64,000 nt of DNA from Spartobacteria bacterium (GTDB lineage: Bacteria; Verrucomicrobiota; Verrucomicrobiia; Chthoniobacterales; UBA10450), in NCBI GenBank assembly GCA_003134765.1, contig PLCM01000025.1, forward strand, positions 33,628-97,627, read 5' to 3'. Below the pieces are notes generated by a model. It saw only the letters and a program-made list of their open reading frames with translations. It did no database searches and was not told the DNA's origin. The position numbers and the translations under genes are program-made. Shown piece by piece: positions 48,228 to 57,318 of the stretch (its first letter is position 1; each line of letters opens with the position of its first letter).

Positions 48228-49052
48228 TTGATCATTCACCTCGTCGACGGCACCTACGAGCTCTTCCGTCACTTCTACGGCCTGCGCCGGTTCAACAAAG
48301 GCGTGGACCGCCCCTACGGCGCCGTCGTCGGCGTGTTGCAAACCGTGCTCGACATGATCGAGAATGGCGACACTTACCTCGGCGTCGCCACCGACCACGT
48401 GATCGAGTCGTTTCGCAATCGGCTTTGGGCGGACTACAAGACCGGTGCCGACATCGAGCCCGCGCTGCTCGCGCAGTTCCATCCGCTCGAGGAGGCGCTC
48501 GCGGCAATGGGCGTTGTCGTGTGGCCGATGATCGAACTCGAAGCCGATGATGCGCTCGCTTCGGCCGCCCATATCGCCTCCCAGGATGAACAGGTGCAGA
48601 AAGTCGCCATTTGGACGCCCGACAAGGATCTGGCGCAATGCGTGCGGCATGCACGCGTGGTGCAGATCGACGGCCGGCGCAAAACCATTCGTGATGCCGC
48701 CGGGATACGCGAAAAGTTCGGCGTCGATCCGCCGCTCATTCCGGACCTGCTCGCGCTCGTCGGCGATGCGGCCGACGGGTACCCCGGCATCCCCGGCATC
48801 GGGGCTAAGACCGCGGCTCGGCTTTTGAACCGCCACGGTCAGATCGAAAGTTTCCCGTCGGACGTTCTCGGCGAGCGGCGCGATCTCGCGCTCCTCTTCA
48901 AGAATCTCGCGACGCTGCGCACCGATGCACCGCTTTTCGACGATGCTGAGACGCTGCGCTGGCGCGGTGCGACGCCAGCGTTCGCAGCGTGGGCGGAACG
49001 GATGGAGGCGCCGCGGCTAGTCGAGCGATGCGAAAAGGCTGCGGGCCGATGA
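48228..49052 (+). CDS. 5'-3' exonuclease (flap endonuclease family, Pol I N-terminal type)
   Basis: 274 residues from TTG (the only start before the conserved N-terminus IIHLVDGTYELFRHFYG). Metal-binding acidic residues are seen in LVDGT, IELEADDALASAA and WTPDKDLAQC. The helix-hairpin-helix DNA-binding part is LVGDAADGYPGIPGIGAKTA. This is the stand-alone version of the exonuclease domain of DNA polymerase I, which removes RNA primers and flaps. It ends at LVERCEKAAGR without a polymerase domain. The gene lies 113 bp before tRNA-Lys. Confidence 0.88.
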   Translation: MIIHLVDGTYELFRHFYGLRRFNKGVDRPYGAVVGVLQTVLDMIENGDTYLGVATDHVIESFRNRLWADYKTGADIEPALLAQFHPLEEALAAMGVVVWPMIELEADDALASAAHIASQDEQVQKVAIWTPDKDLAQCVRHARVVQIDGRRKTIRDAAGIREKFGVDPPLIPDLLALVGDAADGYPGIPGIGAKTAARLLNRHGQIESFPSDVLGERRDLALLFKNLATLRTDAPLFDDAETLRWRGATPAFAAWAERMEAPRLVERCEKAAGR

Positions 49053-49115
49053 CGGTGCGCTCCTGTCGTACCTCCGCAGACTCAGGGCACTCGTTTCTGA
49101 TACCGATTGCCACGG

Positions 49116-49143
49116 TTGATTCCGGGGAAAAGTGCGGCAAAAT
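49116..49143 (+). promoter_or_regulatory. Putative promoter of tRNA-Lys
   Basis: TTGATT (49116-49121), 16 bases, CAAAAT (49138-49143), about 22 bases before the mature tRNA start. Confidence 0.45.
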
Positions 49144-49165
49144 AGCGCTCTCCCGAACGCAAGAC

Positions 49166-49238
49166 GCACCGCTAGCTCAATTGGCAGAGCAAGTGACTCT
49201 TAATCACTGGGTTGTTGGTTCGATTCCAACGCGGTGCA
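49166..49238 (+). tRNA. tRNA-Lys (anticodon CUU)
   Basis: 73 bases fold as a full cloverleaf. The acceptor stem is GCACCGC/GCGGTGC with discriminator A, and the D arm is GCTC...GAGC. The anticodon stem is AGTGA/TCACT with loop CTCTTAA, giving anticodon CUU. The T arm is GTTGG-TTCGATT-CCAAC. CCA is not encoded. It stands alone, not in a tRNA cluster. Confidence 0.95.
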
Positions 49239-49257
49239 GTTTCTTCGGTTCCTCTCC

Positions 49258-49358
49258 TGTCATTCTGAGCGGAGCGCAGCGGAGTCGAAGAACCTCTTAT
49301 TTTGCCTTTCCTCGCTACGCTCGAAAGTTAGAGGTCCCTCGACTGTGCTCGGGATGAC
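49258..49358. repeat. REP-like palindromic repeat (GTCATTCTGAGCGGAGC family), copy 1
   Basis: GTCATTCTGAGCGGAGCGCA and GCGGAGTCGAAGAACCTCTT open the element, and GACTGTGCTCGGGATGAC closes it as a partial reverse complement. It lies between tRNA-Lys and nadE. A partial copy is at 54154-54200. Confidence 0.7.
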
Positions 49359-49401
49359 AAGTTAGGATAAGCCACGGCGCCCAGAGGTGTGAGCTTCAGC
49401 A

Positions 49402-51051
49402 TTAATCAATATAACGCTGCGCGATCGGCATCCGGCGGCCCACGCCAAAGGCGCGGCTGGTCACCTTGATTCCGGGCGCGGCCTGCTCGCGTTTGTATTC
49501 GTTGATGTCCACCCGCCGCTGCACCCACCGCACGGTTTTCTCGTCGAACCCGTGCGAGATGATGTCGCGCGCGCCCAGGTTCTCCTCCACGTAAAGGCGC
49601 AGGATCTCGTCGAGCACGTCGTAGGGCGGAAGTGTGTCCTGATCTTTTTGGCCTGGCTTCAATTCCGCGCTGGGCGGTTTCTCGATTGTCGAAGGCGGAA
49701 TGATCTCTCGGTCGCCACCAGCCCGCGATTTATCGGAGTTCATCCAGCGCGCCAATTCGTAGACCATCGTCTTCGGCACGTCGCTGATCACGGCCAGCCC
49801 GCCCGCCATGTCTCCATAGAGCGTGCAATAACCGACCGCCAGCTCGCTCTTGTTTCCGGTGGAAAGCACGATGTGCCCGAATTTGTTCGAGAGCGACATC
49901 AGGATCATCCCGCGCAAGCGCGCCTGCATGTTCTCTTCGGTGGTGTCTTCCGGCAGGCCGGCAAAAACTTCCGCGAACTGCGCCTTGAACGCGGCGAACG
50001 CGTTCGCGATCGGAATCTCGAGGCATTTGATCCCGAGATTCTTCGCGAGAGCCCGCGCGTCATCGATGCTGCCGCGCGACGAATACGGGCTTGGCATCGA
50101 AACGCCGATGACATTCTGCGCGCCAAGCGCCTCCACCGCGATCGCCGCAACGACCGCGGAATCGATCCCGCCGCTTAACCCGAGCACCGCCGATTTGAAT
50201 CCACACTTCGCGAGGTAATCACGCACGCCTAACGACAGCGCCGCGAAAAGATCGGCGCTTCGTTCGGGTTCTGCGAACGCGAACGGCTGAGCGGCGCCGG
50301 TGTTGATAATTTCCTCCGCGGTGCGAAAACCGGGCAACTGCGCGATCAGTTCGCCGCTCGGATTCACCGCGATCGAGTTGCCGTCGAAAACAAGCTGGTC
50401 GTTCCCACCGACCGCGTTGCAGTAAAAAATTGGCCGGCTATGCGCGCGCGCCAATGCCGATACCATTTCGCGCCGGATCGCCGGTTTGTTCAGGCTGAAA
50501 GGCGACGCGCTCAGATTCAGGATGATTTCAGCGCCCTGCTCCACCAGCGCCCGCACCGGCTCGACGTCGTAGAAAGGCCGCGGCAGATAATGTTCCGTCC
50601 AGATGTCCTCGCAAATGGTGACGCCGATTTTCGTCGTGCCCAGGATGAGGGGCGCGGAATTGCAGCCGGGTTCGAAGTAACGGTCCTCATCGAAAACATC
50701 GTAGGTGGGCAGGAGCGACTTGAACGTTTTCGAAATGGGCGCGCCTGGCTGAAGCAACGCGGCGGCGTTATGAAAAGGTTTCCCCCGCCCCTGGTTTCGC
50801 TCGACGTAGCCGACCAGCAACGCCGCCCCGCGAATCCGGCCCTGGAGTTTATCGAGCACCTCCAGGTTCTGGGGCACGAACTGCGATTTGAAGACCAAAT
50901 CTTGTGGAGGATACCCGGTGATCGCCAGCTCCGGTGTCAGCACCAATTCCGCGCCGGCCGCTGCCAGCCGCTCGTAGGCGGCGGCGATCTTCTCAAAATT
51001 GCCACTCAAATCCCCGACTGTTGGATTGATTTGAGCGAAACCGATCTTCAT
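49402..51051 (-). CDS. nadE: Glutamine-dependent NAD+ synthetase
   Basis: 549 residues from ATG 51051 (MKIGFAQINPTVGDLSGNFE); the 20 codons upstream are not family-like. The N-terminal nitrilase-type glutaminase has the Glu/Lys/Cys triad in LTPELAITGYPPQD, FKSLLPTYDVFDE and TICEDIW. The C-terminal synthetase has the ATP PP-loop VLGLSGGIDSAVVAAIA, then STGNKSELAVGYCTLYGDMA. It makes NAD+ from deamido-NAD+, ATP and glutamine, the last step of NAD synthesis. Length and order are normal for the two-domain enzyme. No other NAD genes are next to it. Confidence 0.96.
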   Translation of the reverse strand: MKIGFAQINPTVGDLSGNFEKIAAAYERLAAAGAELVLTPELAITGYPPQDLVFKSQFVPQNLEVLDKLQGRIRGAALLVGYVERNQGRGKPFHNAAALLQPGAPISKTFKSLLPTYDVFDEDRYFEPGCNSAPLILGTTKIGVTICEDIWTEHYLPRPFYDVEPVRALVEQGAEIILNLSASPFSLNKPAIRREMVSALARAHSRPIFYCNAVGGNDQLVFDGNSIAVNPSGELIAQLPGFRTAEEIINTGAAQPFAFAEPERSADLFAALSLGVRDYLAKCGFKSAVLGLSGGIDSAVVAAIAVEALGAQNVIGVSMPSPYSSRGSIDDARALAKNLGIKCLEIPIANAFAAFKAQFAEVFAGLPEDTTEENMQARLRGMILMSLSNKFGHIVLSTGNKSELAVGYCTLYGDMAGGLAVISDVPKTMVYELARWMNSDKSRAGGDREIIPPSTIEKPPSAELKPGQKDQDTLPPYDVLDEILRLYVEENLGARDIISHGFDEKTVRWVQRRVDINEYKREQAAPGIKVTSRAFGVGRRMPIAQRYID

Positions 51052-51115
51052 ACGCGCCTCGCAAACTATGTGCGGGTCGGACCTGGGCAATCCCTTTCCG
51101 GGTTTTCGCAAACCT

Positions 51116-51205
51116 CATGCTCACGCTCCTGATCTTGATCCAGATTTGGTTTTTTCCCGGCCCGCGCGCCCTTCTCGAAAGATCAGGAGCATTATCAGGA
51201 GCAGG
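51116..51205. repeat. GATC-rich imperfect inverted repeat (copy 2)
   Basis: GCTCCTGATC (51125-51134) pairs perfectly with GATCAGGAGC (51181-51190), and flanking words CTTGATC, CAGGAGCAGG recall copy 1 at 1112-1202. It lies upstream of nadE, between it and the small membrane-protein gene. Confidence 0.55.
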
Positions 51206-51265
51206 GCACTTCGCCCACCCGGTCCTCAGCAATCCCTTTCGACCCGGGCGCTTCCCCCGGCCTCT

Positions 51266-51430
51266 CTATGGCCGAGCCTTTAGAGTGCCACCAGGCGCCG
51301 TGTGCTTATAGCCCTTGTTGAGGGCGTCGTCCGCCCCGGTCACGAACATCTTGCCCCATTCGAGGAGGGCGGCGGCAAAAAAGCCGGCGATCGCGCAAAT
51401 GATAACTTTTTGGAAAAAGGTGGCGTGCAT
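51266..51430 (-). CDS. Small single-helix membrane protein
   Basis: 54 residues from ATG 51430 (MHATFFQKVIICAIAGFFAA), one hydrophobic helix, then a soluble tail. ATG 51481 is an alternative, overlapping the CPBP gene. It follows the CPBP protease gene by 36 bp in the same direction, so probably the same transcript. No family is recognised. Confidence 0.5.
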   Translation of the reverse strand: MHATFFQKVIICAIAGFFAAALLEWGKMFVTGADDALNKGYKHTAPGGTLKARP

Positions 51431-51465
51431 GGGCGGCTTCCAAGAAGCAGAAGCGGTGCCCCAGC

Positions 51466-52155
51466 CTACCAAAATCCCCATTGGCGGGTCTGGATAATCC
51501 AGAGGCCGAGGAGGAAATTGGTCAGCGCGTGGGCCACGACACATGAAGTCAGGCTGCGGGTCCGACACGCAACGAGGTTGTAGAGAGCCCCGGTAATCAC
51601 CGCCGCGATCCAGTCCGCTCGCGAATGAGCAAACCCGAACGCGAAGGTGACAACCGCAAAAGACACCCAGGAAAAGGCGCCAATCTCAACTCCCGTGAAG
51701 CGCTCATTGATCAGGTAGCGCAGGAGAAATCCGCGCCAAAAAATCTCCTCGACCAGCGGAACGACGACAACCAGCCGCAGAAACCGGAACCCGATCACAA
51801 ACCAATACATCGCCGGTTGCCCCGCGAAGTGTTCCGGATCGAAGCCGGTCGTCCGTGGCGCGAAGCCGAGAAACTGTTGCGGGGCGATCCAGAACCCGAA
51901 GACAACCAGTCCGATTACGATCGCGAACCAGATTTTTTGCGGCACGCGCAGTTCATAATCGCGCCAGAACCAGGCCACGAGTGCACCGCAGACCAGCGTC
52001 TGGAGAGGATAAATCCAATATTCGGGCGCGGCGAGCCAGGGATTCCCGCCCGGGCTCCGCAAGGCGTCGCCCAGCCCAAGCAGCCCGATGAAAACTCCCA
52101 TCGGGAGAACGAAAGCGACGAGCTTCCTGATCGGCGACGTTGGCGGAGAATCCAT
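51466..52155 (-). CDS. CPBP intramembrane protease, exosortase-associated type
   Basis: 229 residues, about six membrane helices. The catalytic Glu pair is in VPLVEEIFWRGFLLR, followed by FGFAHSRADW and VVAHALTNFLLG, the three motifs of the CPBP (Abi/CAAX protease-like) family. The C-terminal QWGFW and FLLRYLINERF match the variant found with exosortase/PEP-CTERM systems (CAAX prenyl protease-related protein). This fits the PEP-CTERM protein at 41716-43512, although no exosortase gene is in the window. It is divergent from the small membrane-protein gene at 52195. Confidence 0.88.
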   Translation of the reverse strand: MDSPPTSPIRKLVAFVLPMGVFIGLLGLGDALRSPGGNPWLAAPEYWIYPLQTLVCGALVAWFWRDYELRVPQKIWFAIVIGLVVFGFWIAPQQFLGFAPRTTGFDPEHFAGQPAMYWFVIGFRFLRLVVVVPLVEEIFWRGFLLRYLINERFTGVEIGAFSWVSFAVVTFAFGFAHSRADWIAAVITGALYNLVACRTRSLTSCVVAHALTNFLLGLWIIQTRQWGFW

Positions 52156-52194
52156 TTGGAGGTGTTTCGGTTGAATGGTTAAGGTTGTTTGTCA

Positions 52195-52467
52195 ATGAAT
52201 CCCCACGGCAACGGCAAGCCCGAACCGACCGATCCGGAACAGCTTTTGCGCATGCTCGACCTGGAGCTGGCGCGGCAGCGCATTGCCCGGCAGCGGGCCG
52301 GTTCGCCGTACCGCAGCTTTCGCATCGCCAGTCTCATTTTCCTTTTCGCCGTTATTGTCGGCGCCATGCTGGCCTTCTATTATGTCTTTTACTCCGGAGG
52401 GCTCGACGAAATTCGCGCGCGCAGTGAGCCGCGGCCGAGCGCCACTCCCTCCTCTCGTGCACCGTAA
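52195..52467 (+). CDS. Small membrane protein coupled to a hybrid kinase
   Basis: 90 residues from ATG 52195 (AAGG about 10 bases upstream). A charged N-terminus (PTDPEQLLRMLDLELARQRI) leads to one helix (IASLIFLFAVIVGAMLAFYY) and a short Pro/Ser tail. Its stop overlaps the start of the next kinase (TAATG), so they are co-translated. It may be a membrane partner for the otherwise soluble kinase (inference). Confidence 0.7.
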   Translation: MNPHGNGKPEPTDPEQLLRMLDLELARQRIARQRAGSPYRSFRIASLIFLFAVIVGAMLAFYYVFYSGGLDEIRARSEPRPSATPSSRAP

Positions 52468-54026
52468 TGGAGGAGCGCGAGAAAACGATCCGCGGAACTG
52501 AGGAACGCTACGGGCGCTTCATCACCGAGGATTTCACCGGCACTCTCGTCATACGCCCGGACGGCGAGATCATCACCTGCAATCCCGCCGTCGCCAGCAT
52601 CTTTGGATTGGATTCCGTTGAGGAAGCTCTTTCCGCGAACTTCTTTACCTTCCTCCGCAGCCGGCAGGACGGCATCGACTTGCTCGAGACGGTGCGCCAC
52701 CAGGGGATGGTCGACCGGCACGAGCTGGAAATGACCCAGCGCAATGGCGACCCGGTCTACGTCGTCGCTCGCTTGATCGGCGATTTCACAAAAGGGGAAC
52801 TGACCGAACTGCGGGTTTACTTGTTTAACGACACCAAGCGCAAACGCCTCGAGCAACAGCTTGTCCAGGCGCAAAAGATGGAAGGCCTGGGCACCCTGGC
52901 CGGCGGCATCGCCCATGATTTTAACAACATCCTCGCCATCATTCTTGGCTACACCAACAAGCTGGAAAGTTCGCGCTCGAAACCGAGCGAATTCCCGGGC
53001 GCCATCAAGGTCATTAAAGAAGCCGTCGAGCGCGGGGCGGCGCTCGTGCAGCAACTGCTCACCTCCGCGCGCCAAACCGAGGCGAGGTTTTCGCCCGTCG
53101 ACCTGAACGCCCTCGTGCGCGAGCTCGAACGCATGTTGCAGGCGACTTTTCCCAAAACGATCAACTTCCAGCTCGAGCTCGAATCCGACCTACCCCCAAT
53201 CACAGCCGACAAAAGCCAGATCCACCAGGTGCTCCTGAACCTTTGCGTAAACGCGCGCGACGCCATGCCCGCCGGTGGCACGCTCACCCTCGTCACGTCC
53301 ATCATTCCCGGGACCAATCTCACCGAAATGTTTAGCGGCGTCACCGCGGAAAATTACGCCAGCGTCCGCGTCCGCGACACCGGCATTGGCATGACCCGCC
53401 AGGTGAAGTCCCACATCTTCGAACCGTTTTTCACGACCAAGGAACGGAGCAAAGGAACGGGGCTCGGGTTATCGGTGGTTTACGGCGTCGTCAACAACCA
53501 TCGCGGTTTTGTGCAGGTCGAGAGTGAGCCCGGCGCCGGCACCAGCTTCATCGCCTACCTGCCAGTCAAACATGTCGCGGCGGAGCAACCCGGCGCGGGC
53601 GTGATCCGGCCGCCGATCCAGAACATTCCACAAACGATCCTCCTCGTGGAAGACGAGGAGATGTTGCGCGAGCTGGGTGTCTCGATTTTGGAGAGCGAAG
53701 GTTTCCACGTCCTCGCGGCGAAGGATGGTGTTGAAGCGGTCGCCCTTTTTGAAGCCCATTGCGACGAGATCGGACTGGTGGTCTGCGATCTCGGACTGCC
53801 GCGGCTCGGCGGCCGCGAAGCCTTCCTCAAAATGAAAGAGACCAGGCCCGGCGTCCGCGCCATTGTCGCCAGCGGCTACCTCGAGCCTGCGATTCGCTCG
53901 GAGATGCTCAAGGCAGGTGTCATCGACACGATCCAAAAGCCCTACGACTTCAACGATCTCCTGGTTAAGATCCGCTCCGTCATCGGCCCCCAGGAAGTCC
54001 CCGACGATCACCCGGAATTATTCTGA
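52467..54026 (+). CDS. Hybrid histidine kinase (PAS, HisKA, HATPase, REC)
   Basis: 519 residues, no membrane helix. PAS at about 12-130 (GRFITEDFTGTLVIRPDGEI). HisKA has His150 in GGIAHDFNNILAIILGYTNK. The ATPase domain shows LLNLCVNARDAMPAGG, DTGIGMTRQVKSHIFEPFFT and GTGLGLSVVYGVV. The receiver has LLVEDEEMLRELGVSIL and Asp441 in LVVCDLGLPRLGGREAF, with Lys in IQKPYDFNDL. The order is typical of NtrB-like hybrid kinases. Its output regulator is not in the neighbourhood. Confidence 0.92.
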   Translation: MEEREKTIRGTEERYGRFITEDFTGTLVIRPDGEIITCNPAVASIFGLDSVEEALSANFFTFLRSRQDGIDLLETVRHQGMVDRHELEMTQRNGDPVYVVARLIGDFTKGELTELRVYLFNDTKRKRLEQQLVQAQKMEGLGTLAGGIAHDFNNILAIILGYTNKLESSRSKPSEFPGAIKVIKEAVERGAALVQQLLTSARQTEARFSPVDLNALVRELERMLQATFPKTINFQLELESDLPPITADKSQIHQVLLNLCVNARDAMPAGGTLTLVTSIIPGTNLTEMFSGVTAENYASVRVRDTGIGMTRQVKSHIFEPFFTTKERSKGTGLGLSVVYGVVNNHRGFVQVESEPGAGTSFIAYLPVKHVAAEQPGAGVIRPPIQNIPQTILLVEDEEMLRELGVSILESEGFHVLAAKDGVEAVALFEAHCDEIGLVVCDLGLPRLGGREAFLKMKETRPGVRAIVASGYLEPAIRSEMLKAGVIDTIQKPYDFNDLLVKIRSVIGPQEVPDDHPELF

Positions 54027-54392
54027 GACCGGCGTGGTGGTGGATCGACCGCTCCGCGGGCGATGCCAAAGAAAATAGCGACGCAGACGCGTGAACAAAA
54101 GCACCGAACGGCGAGCGCTCTGTCCACCCCTCTTCCACGCGCATTCTTCCCCTGTCATTCTGAGCGGAGCGTAGCGGAGTCGAAGAACCTCTTACTTTGC
54201 CTTCTCTCCTTGCAGGATCTCCTGCTGGCATTCGCCAAAAAACTTACAGGCCTTTGATTTCGCTCGCACGATCGCTTGCTTGTGCCTTCTCCGTCGACGC
54301 GCGAAAAACAGAAAATCCCTCACCCAGGATCAGCGACAGCTACTGAACGGGAACCTTTTTCCTGATAACAGATAACCAATAACTTCTTCAAC
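54027..54392. other. Gene-free interval with a partial REP-like copy
   Basis: No gene is supported here. At 54154-54200 a partial copy of the GTCATTCTGAGCGGAGC repeat occurs (also at 49258). The rest shows only an AT-richer stretch (about 54350-54390) near the 3' end of the next gene. Confidence 0.6.
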
Positions 54393-55040
54393 CTATCGGA
54401 GGAATGGCAAAACCGCTGGAACTTCGCGTTGATAACGCTCGTAGGAAGCTCCAAATGCTGCGACCAGCATCTCCTCCTCTACGTGGATTCGGTAGGTGTA
54501 GGCGGCGATCGTCGCGACAAGTGTCGCGAGGAAAACGACTACGTTGCCGGAGGCCAGGCCAAGGCCATTCAAACACAGGAGAGAACCAAGATAACCTGGA
54601 TGTCGAACAAACCGATACGCAGCGCCGCGCTCAACAAAATGACCTTCGTCGACGCGCAACGTGCGCGTGTAACGCTGCCGCAGAGTGAGGAGCGCCCATA
54701 ATCGCAAAAGCAGTCCCATCCCCCCAAGCCCCACCCCCATCCAGGCAATCACCGGCATGCCCGGCATGGTGTTGGGATCGCGCAACCAAAGCGGCAAAGC
54801 GCGCAGAAACGCGGAGTTGTTCCCGCGCATCGCGAAAATGAAGCCAATCACCGGCACACCTGACGCGAAGGAAACCGCGATCGTGCTCCAACGGTCAGCC
54901 GGCCCCGCAGCCATGGTCCGCGCTTTCGCGCCGAACCGGATTTCGGATTCGATCGCATAGAGCAAGAGTAACCCCAACGCAGTAAGCCCGTGCGCTGGAA
55001 GGCTCTTGAGCCCCGCTATGAAGTCCAAGATGTAATTCAT
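54393..55040 (-). CDS. Isoprenylcysteine carboxyl methyltransferase-like membrane protein
   Basis: 215 residues with about five helices. The ICMT/PEMT signature is present: YRFVRHPGYLGSLLCLNGL (RHPxY) and then RIHVEEEMLVAAFGASYERY (EE.....G..Y). These bind AdoMet. Bacterial members methylate unknown lipid or small-molecule substrates. The preceding RYTRTLRVDEGHFVERGA is also typical. It is a single gene; the next upstream gene is 100 bp away in the same direction. Confidence 0.85.
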   Translation of the reverse strand: MNYILDFIAGLKSLPAHGLTALGLLLLYAIESEIRFGAKARTMAAGPADRWSTIAVSFASGVPVIGFIFAMRGNNSAFLRALPLWLRDPNTMPGMPVIAWMGVGLGGMGLLLRLWALLTLRQRYTRTLRVDEGHFVERGAAYRFVRHPGYLGSLLCLNGLGLASGNVVVFLATLVATIAAYTYRIHVEEEMLVAAFGASYERYQREVPAVLPFLR

Positions 55041-55140
55041 TTATTCCGCATTGATGCTCCGCCGTCCCCGGCTTTGCACCGCTCCCTCGCGGCTTCTCCG
55101 TCTATCCACCGCGATCCCATCGCGGTGTATTCCCCATTCG

Positions 55141-55893
55141 TTATTCGTCATTCGTCATCCGCATTAGTTCACGCAGCCGCGGCGCGACCTTCGCGACGGA
55201 TTCCGGTAAGTCTGTTGCTTCCTTGAGGAGCCCCCCAACCGCAGCGTGAAGCGCCGCCAGCAGAGCGTCGCGCTGGAGAGAAGTCGGTAACGCCTCGATG
55301 AACCTGTGGCGCACATCAGCAGGAAGATCGTCGAAGCAGCGACCGTAGAATGGCGAAAGGTCACGACGGCGACAAGCGAGACTGAGCGCGTAATCGCGAG
55401 TGGCGCTGATCCAATACTCGGCCTGCCAGTAACGGCCGCGTTCAATGCAGGTGCGAGCCCGCACGGCATGATGGGCAGCGTAACCAAACAGCTCCTGGGC
55501 AGCTGTCGGTTGAATGTGCGGCTTCTCCACGGCAACCCCGGAGAGGAGTTTGAACTTCGGACCAATGGCCCCGAACTGCGACGCGGGCGTAAACGAAAGA
55601 TCAAACTGCAGGCAGCCCGGTAGTAAAAAAACCCGGTAAATCGACGCTCCAGTCGAAAGATCGAACAGCTGGGCCGCATCGAACTCGTCGACGAGGGTGC
55701 GAGTCCAATCGTCGAGCACCCCCCCAGGCGGAAAGTTGTTCGCGACCGCGAAAGTCAGGTCGAGATCGGACCAACGATCTCCCTCCGAGAGCGCGAGGGA
55801 GCCGACAACCGCGCTTGCGACGACGCGCGCGTCTCCCGCGGCCAGTTCGAGGACCCGCTCGCGAACGCGCTCACGATCTTTTACGGTAAACAT
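55141..55893 (-). CDS. Nucleotidyltransferase-domain protein (aminoglycoside nucleotidyltransferase-like fold)
   Basis: 250 residues from ATG 55893. The Pol-beta-type NT motif is VVGSLALSEGDRWSDLDLTF (GS..L......SDLDL), with a third acidic residue in LQFDLSF. A helical C-terminal part (HAVRARTCIERGRYWQAEYW) resembles the substrate-binding helices of antibiotic nucleotidyltransferases. The substrate is unknown and no resistance claim is made. It may be the last, most decayed cassette of the integron-like array (see 55900-64000), because a faded attC-like stretch lies just upstream. Confidence 0.8.
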   Translation of the reverse strand: MFTVKDRERVRERVLELAAGDARVVASAVVGSLALSEGDRWSDLDLTFAVANNFPPGGVLDDWTRTLVDEFDAAQLFDLSTGASIYRVFLLPGCLQFDLSFTPASQFGAIGPKFKLLSGVAVEKPHIQPTAAQELFGYAAHHAVRARTCIERGRYWQAEYWISATRDYALSLACRRRDLSPFYGRCFDDLPADVRHRFIEALPTSLQRDALLAALHAAVGGLLKEATDLPESVAKVAPRLRELMRMTNDE

Positions 55894-55971
55894 GGCCACG
55901 ACCGCCTAGGCAAACTCAAGATCAGTGACGACTGCCCCGCCGCGGCGGGTAACATTTGTGGCACTTTTCCT

Positions 55972-56310
55972 TCAGTTTCCATCGTCTGGGTAGACCTTTG
56001 GCGGACTCGCAGACCTGCGCTCAAGCTCCTCGAGCCTCGTTTGATACTTCGTGAAAATACTGCGATACACACCTGCGGAGCGACGTCGCTGCCAAAATGC
56101 GCTCCAAGCACGCCAGAAGACAAGTGCATACGCGACGAAACCAGCACCGGCATCGCCGTGAATAAGATAGACGGCGCCGAGCGCGAGCGAGATGACAATA
56201 ATGCTGAGGTCGAAGATGGCTGCCCGGCGCCATTTGCCAACAGCGGAGGGACGAAAGTGATCGAGAACATGATGCTCGCTCTGGCTGAATTCGATGTTCT
56301 CTGATTGCAT
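55972..56310 (-). CDS. Small two-helix membrane protein (cassette gene)
   Basis: 112 residues: a hydrophilic start (MQSENIEFSQSEHHVLDHFR), two hydrophobic segments (FDLSIIVISLALGAVYLIHG and GFVAYALVFWRAWSAFW), and a charged tail. Its ATG is 16 bases after the core of the attC-like site at 56326. No family is recognised. Confidence 0.65.
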   Translation of the reverse strand: MQSENIEFSQSEHHVLDHFRPSAVGKWRRAAIFDLSIIVISLALGAVYLIHGDAGAGFVAYALVFWRAWSAFWQRRRSAGVYRSIFTKYQTRLEELERRSASPPKVYPDDGN

Positions 56311-56325
56311 AGGACGCGCAGACGA

Positions 56326-56439
56326 AGCTAACGAGACACAAGATCAGCGACAGCTGGCAGCCTGCCCGCAGCGCTTCGCTGCCATTTCATCCTTCATTCC
56401 TCATCCTTCATCCTTATTAACCGCCTCGTCTGGTTAGCC
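56326..56439 (-). repeat. Degenerate attC-like site
   Basis: It opens AGCTAACGAGACACAAGATCAGCGACAG (split: AGCTAACGAG, ACACAAGATCAGCGAC), as in the intact site at 63414, and closes GTCTGGTTAGCC. The middle is replaced by TTCATCC-type short repeats. The core 7-mers no longer fit RYYYAAC/GTTRRRY exactly. The FkbM gene ends inside it. Confidence 0.6.
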
Positions 56440-57160
56440 GACTAGTGTGATAGTCCCGGTTGACGAAAAGCATGTCCGCAAAACTGGCGAGTTCGTCTTG
56501 ATGGCGAAAGTCATACATCGAAACCAGTGCAAAATTATGATCGATCAGATGCCGGAAGACTCGATCGAAAGGTGGCAGCTTCTCATACATGTCAGAGAAG
56601 ATAAATTCGAAGTAGATCAGTCCGATCCGGTTGGCCTGGATCGCTTCTTCTGCGCCCTTCAAGACCTCATAATCATAGCCTTGCGTGTCGGACTTCAGAA
56701 TATCAACCCTCTCGATTCCGTTTGTCTTAAGGAAATCGTCAATGGTGGTCATCTTGACCAGCGATTCGCCTGTGACTTGCCCCCAGCCCGCATTACTCAA
56801 AATGAAGAATGAGCTCATGTCCGTGTTTGTATTTTCGAACAGGACCTGCTCTCCGGCAGACGCACCGACGGCGCTGTTCCAGAGATGCACCCCCGTGTAG
56901 GCCCGGGCCTCTTCGGAGAGCCGTTGGAATGCCGCGCGACCTGGCTCGAACGAGTGAATGATACTTGAGGGGAAGATCTTCTTGAACCGCGCGATCGATT
57001 GCCCTTCATTCGCGCCTACATCGAGGATCAGGGGCGGTGACTGGCCGGACACAAGCTTCTGCATGTCCAGGAACGGAGATACACCGAGCGACGCAGCACT
57101 TCGCACGTCGTATCCAAGCCTGGAGGCAAACCAGCGGATGGCTTCTTTCGGAAAGTTCAC
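56417..57160 (-). CDS. FkbM-family methyltransferase (cassette gene)
   Basis: 247 residues from GTG. AdoMet-binding motif I is LILDVGANEGQSIARFKKIF, and the acidic motif II is IIHSFEPGRAAFQRLSEEAR. Further FkbM landmarks are TTIDDFLKTNGIERVDILKS and DTQGYDYEVLKGAEEAI. The family O-methylates sugars, antibiotics or lipids; the substrate is unknown. It lies between two attC-like sites, and its last codons run through the CTAACC end of the downstream one. Confidence 0.88.
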   Translation of the reverse strand: MNFPKEAIRWFASRLGYDVRSAASLGVSPFLDMQKLVSGQSPPLILDVGANEGQSIARFKKIFPSSIIHSFEPGRAAFQRLSEEARAYTGVHLWNSAVGASAGEQVLFENTNTDMSSFFILSNAGWGQVTGESLVKMTTIDDFLKTNGIERVDILKSDTQGYDYEVLKGAEEAIQANRIGLIYFEFIFSDMYEKLPPFDRVFRHLIDHNFALVSMYDFRHQDELASFADMLFVNRDYHTSRLTRRGG

Positions 57161-57181
57161 GGTCGGTTCCCTAGAATGTTT

Positions 57182-57312
57182 TCTTAACGAGACACGAGAT
57201 CAGCGATCCGGCGAAAAGTAAAGCCCGTGCCGGCCGCGATTCACGGGCGATTTTATGAATGAAGCAGTTCCGGGAGCGCGAGCCACAGCCGTATGACACA
57301 GGATTCGATTAA
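57182..57312 (-). repeat. Degenerate attC-like site
   Basis: The plus strand opens TCTTAACGAGACACGAGATC then AGCGATCC, and ends near GGATTCGATTAACC. The left half matches the intact sites; the right core (GGTTAGAC in others) is no longer recognisable. Confidence 0.5.
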
Positions 57313-57318
57313 CCCAAA

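Noticed and set aside
55141..55893. Antibiotic-resistance gene call for the nucleotidyltransferase
   Set aside because: Only the general Pol-beta-type motif is visible; substrate residues cannot be judged, so no resistance function is claimed.
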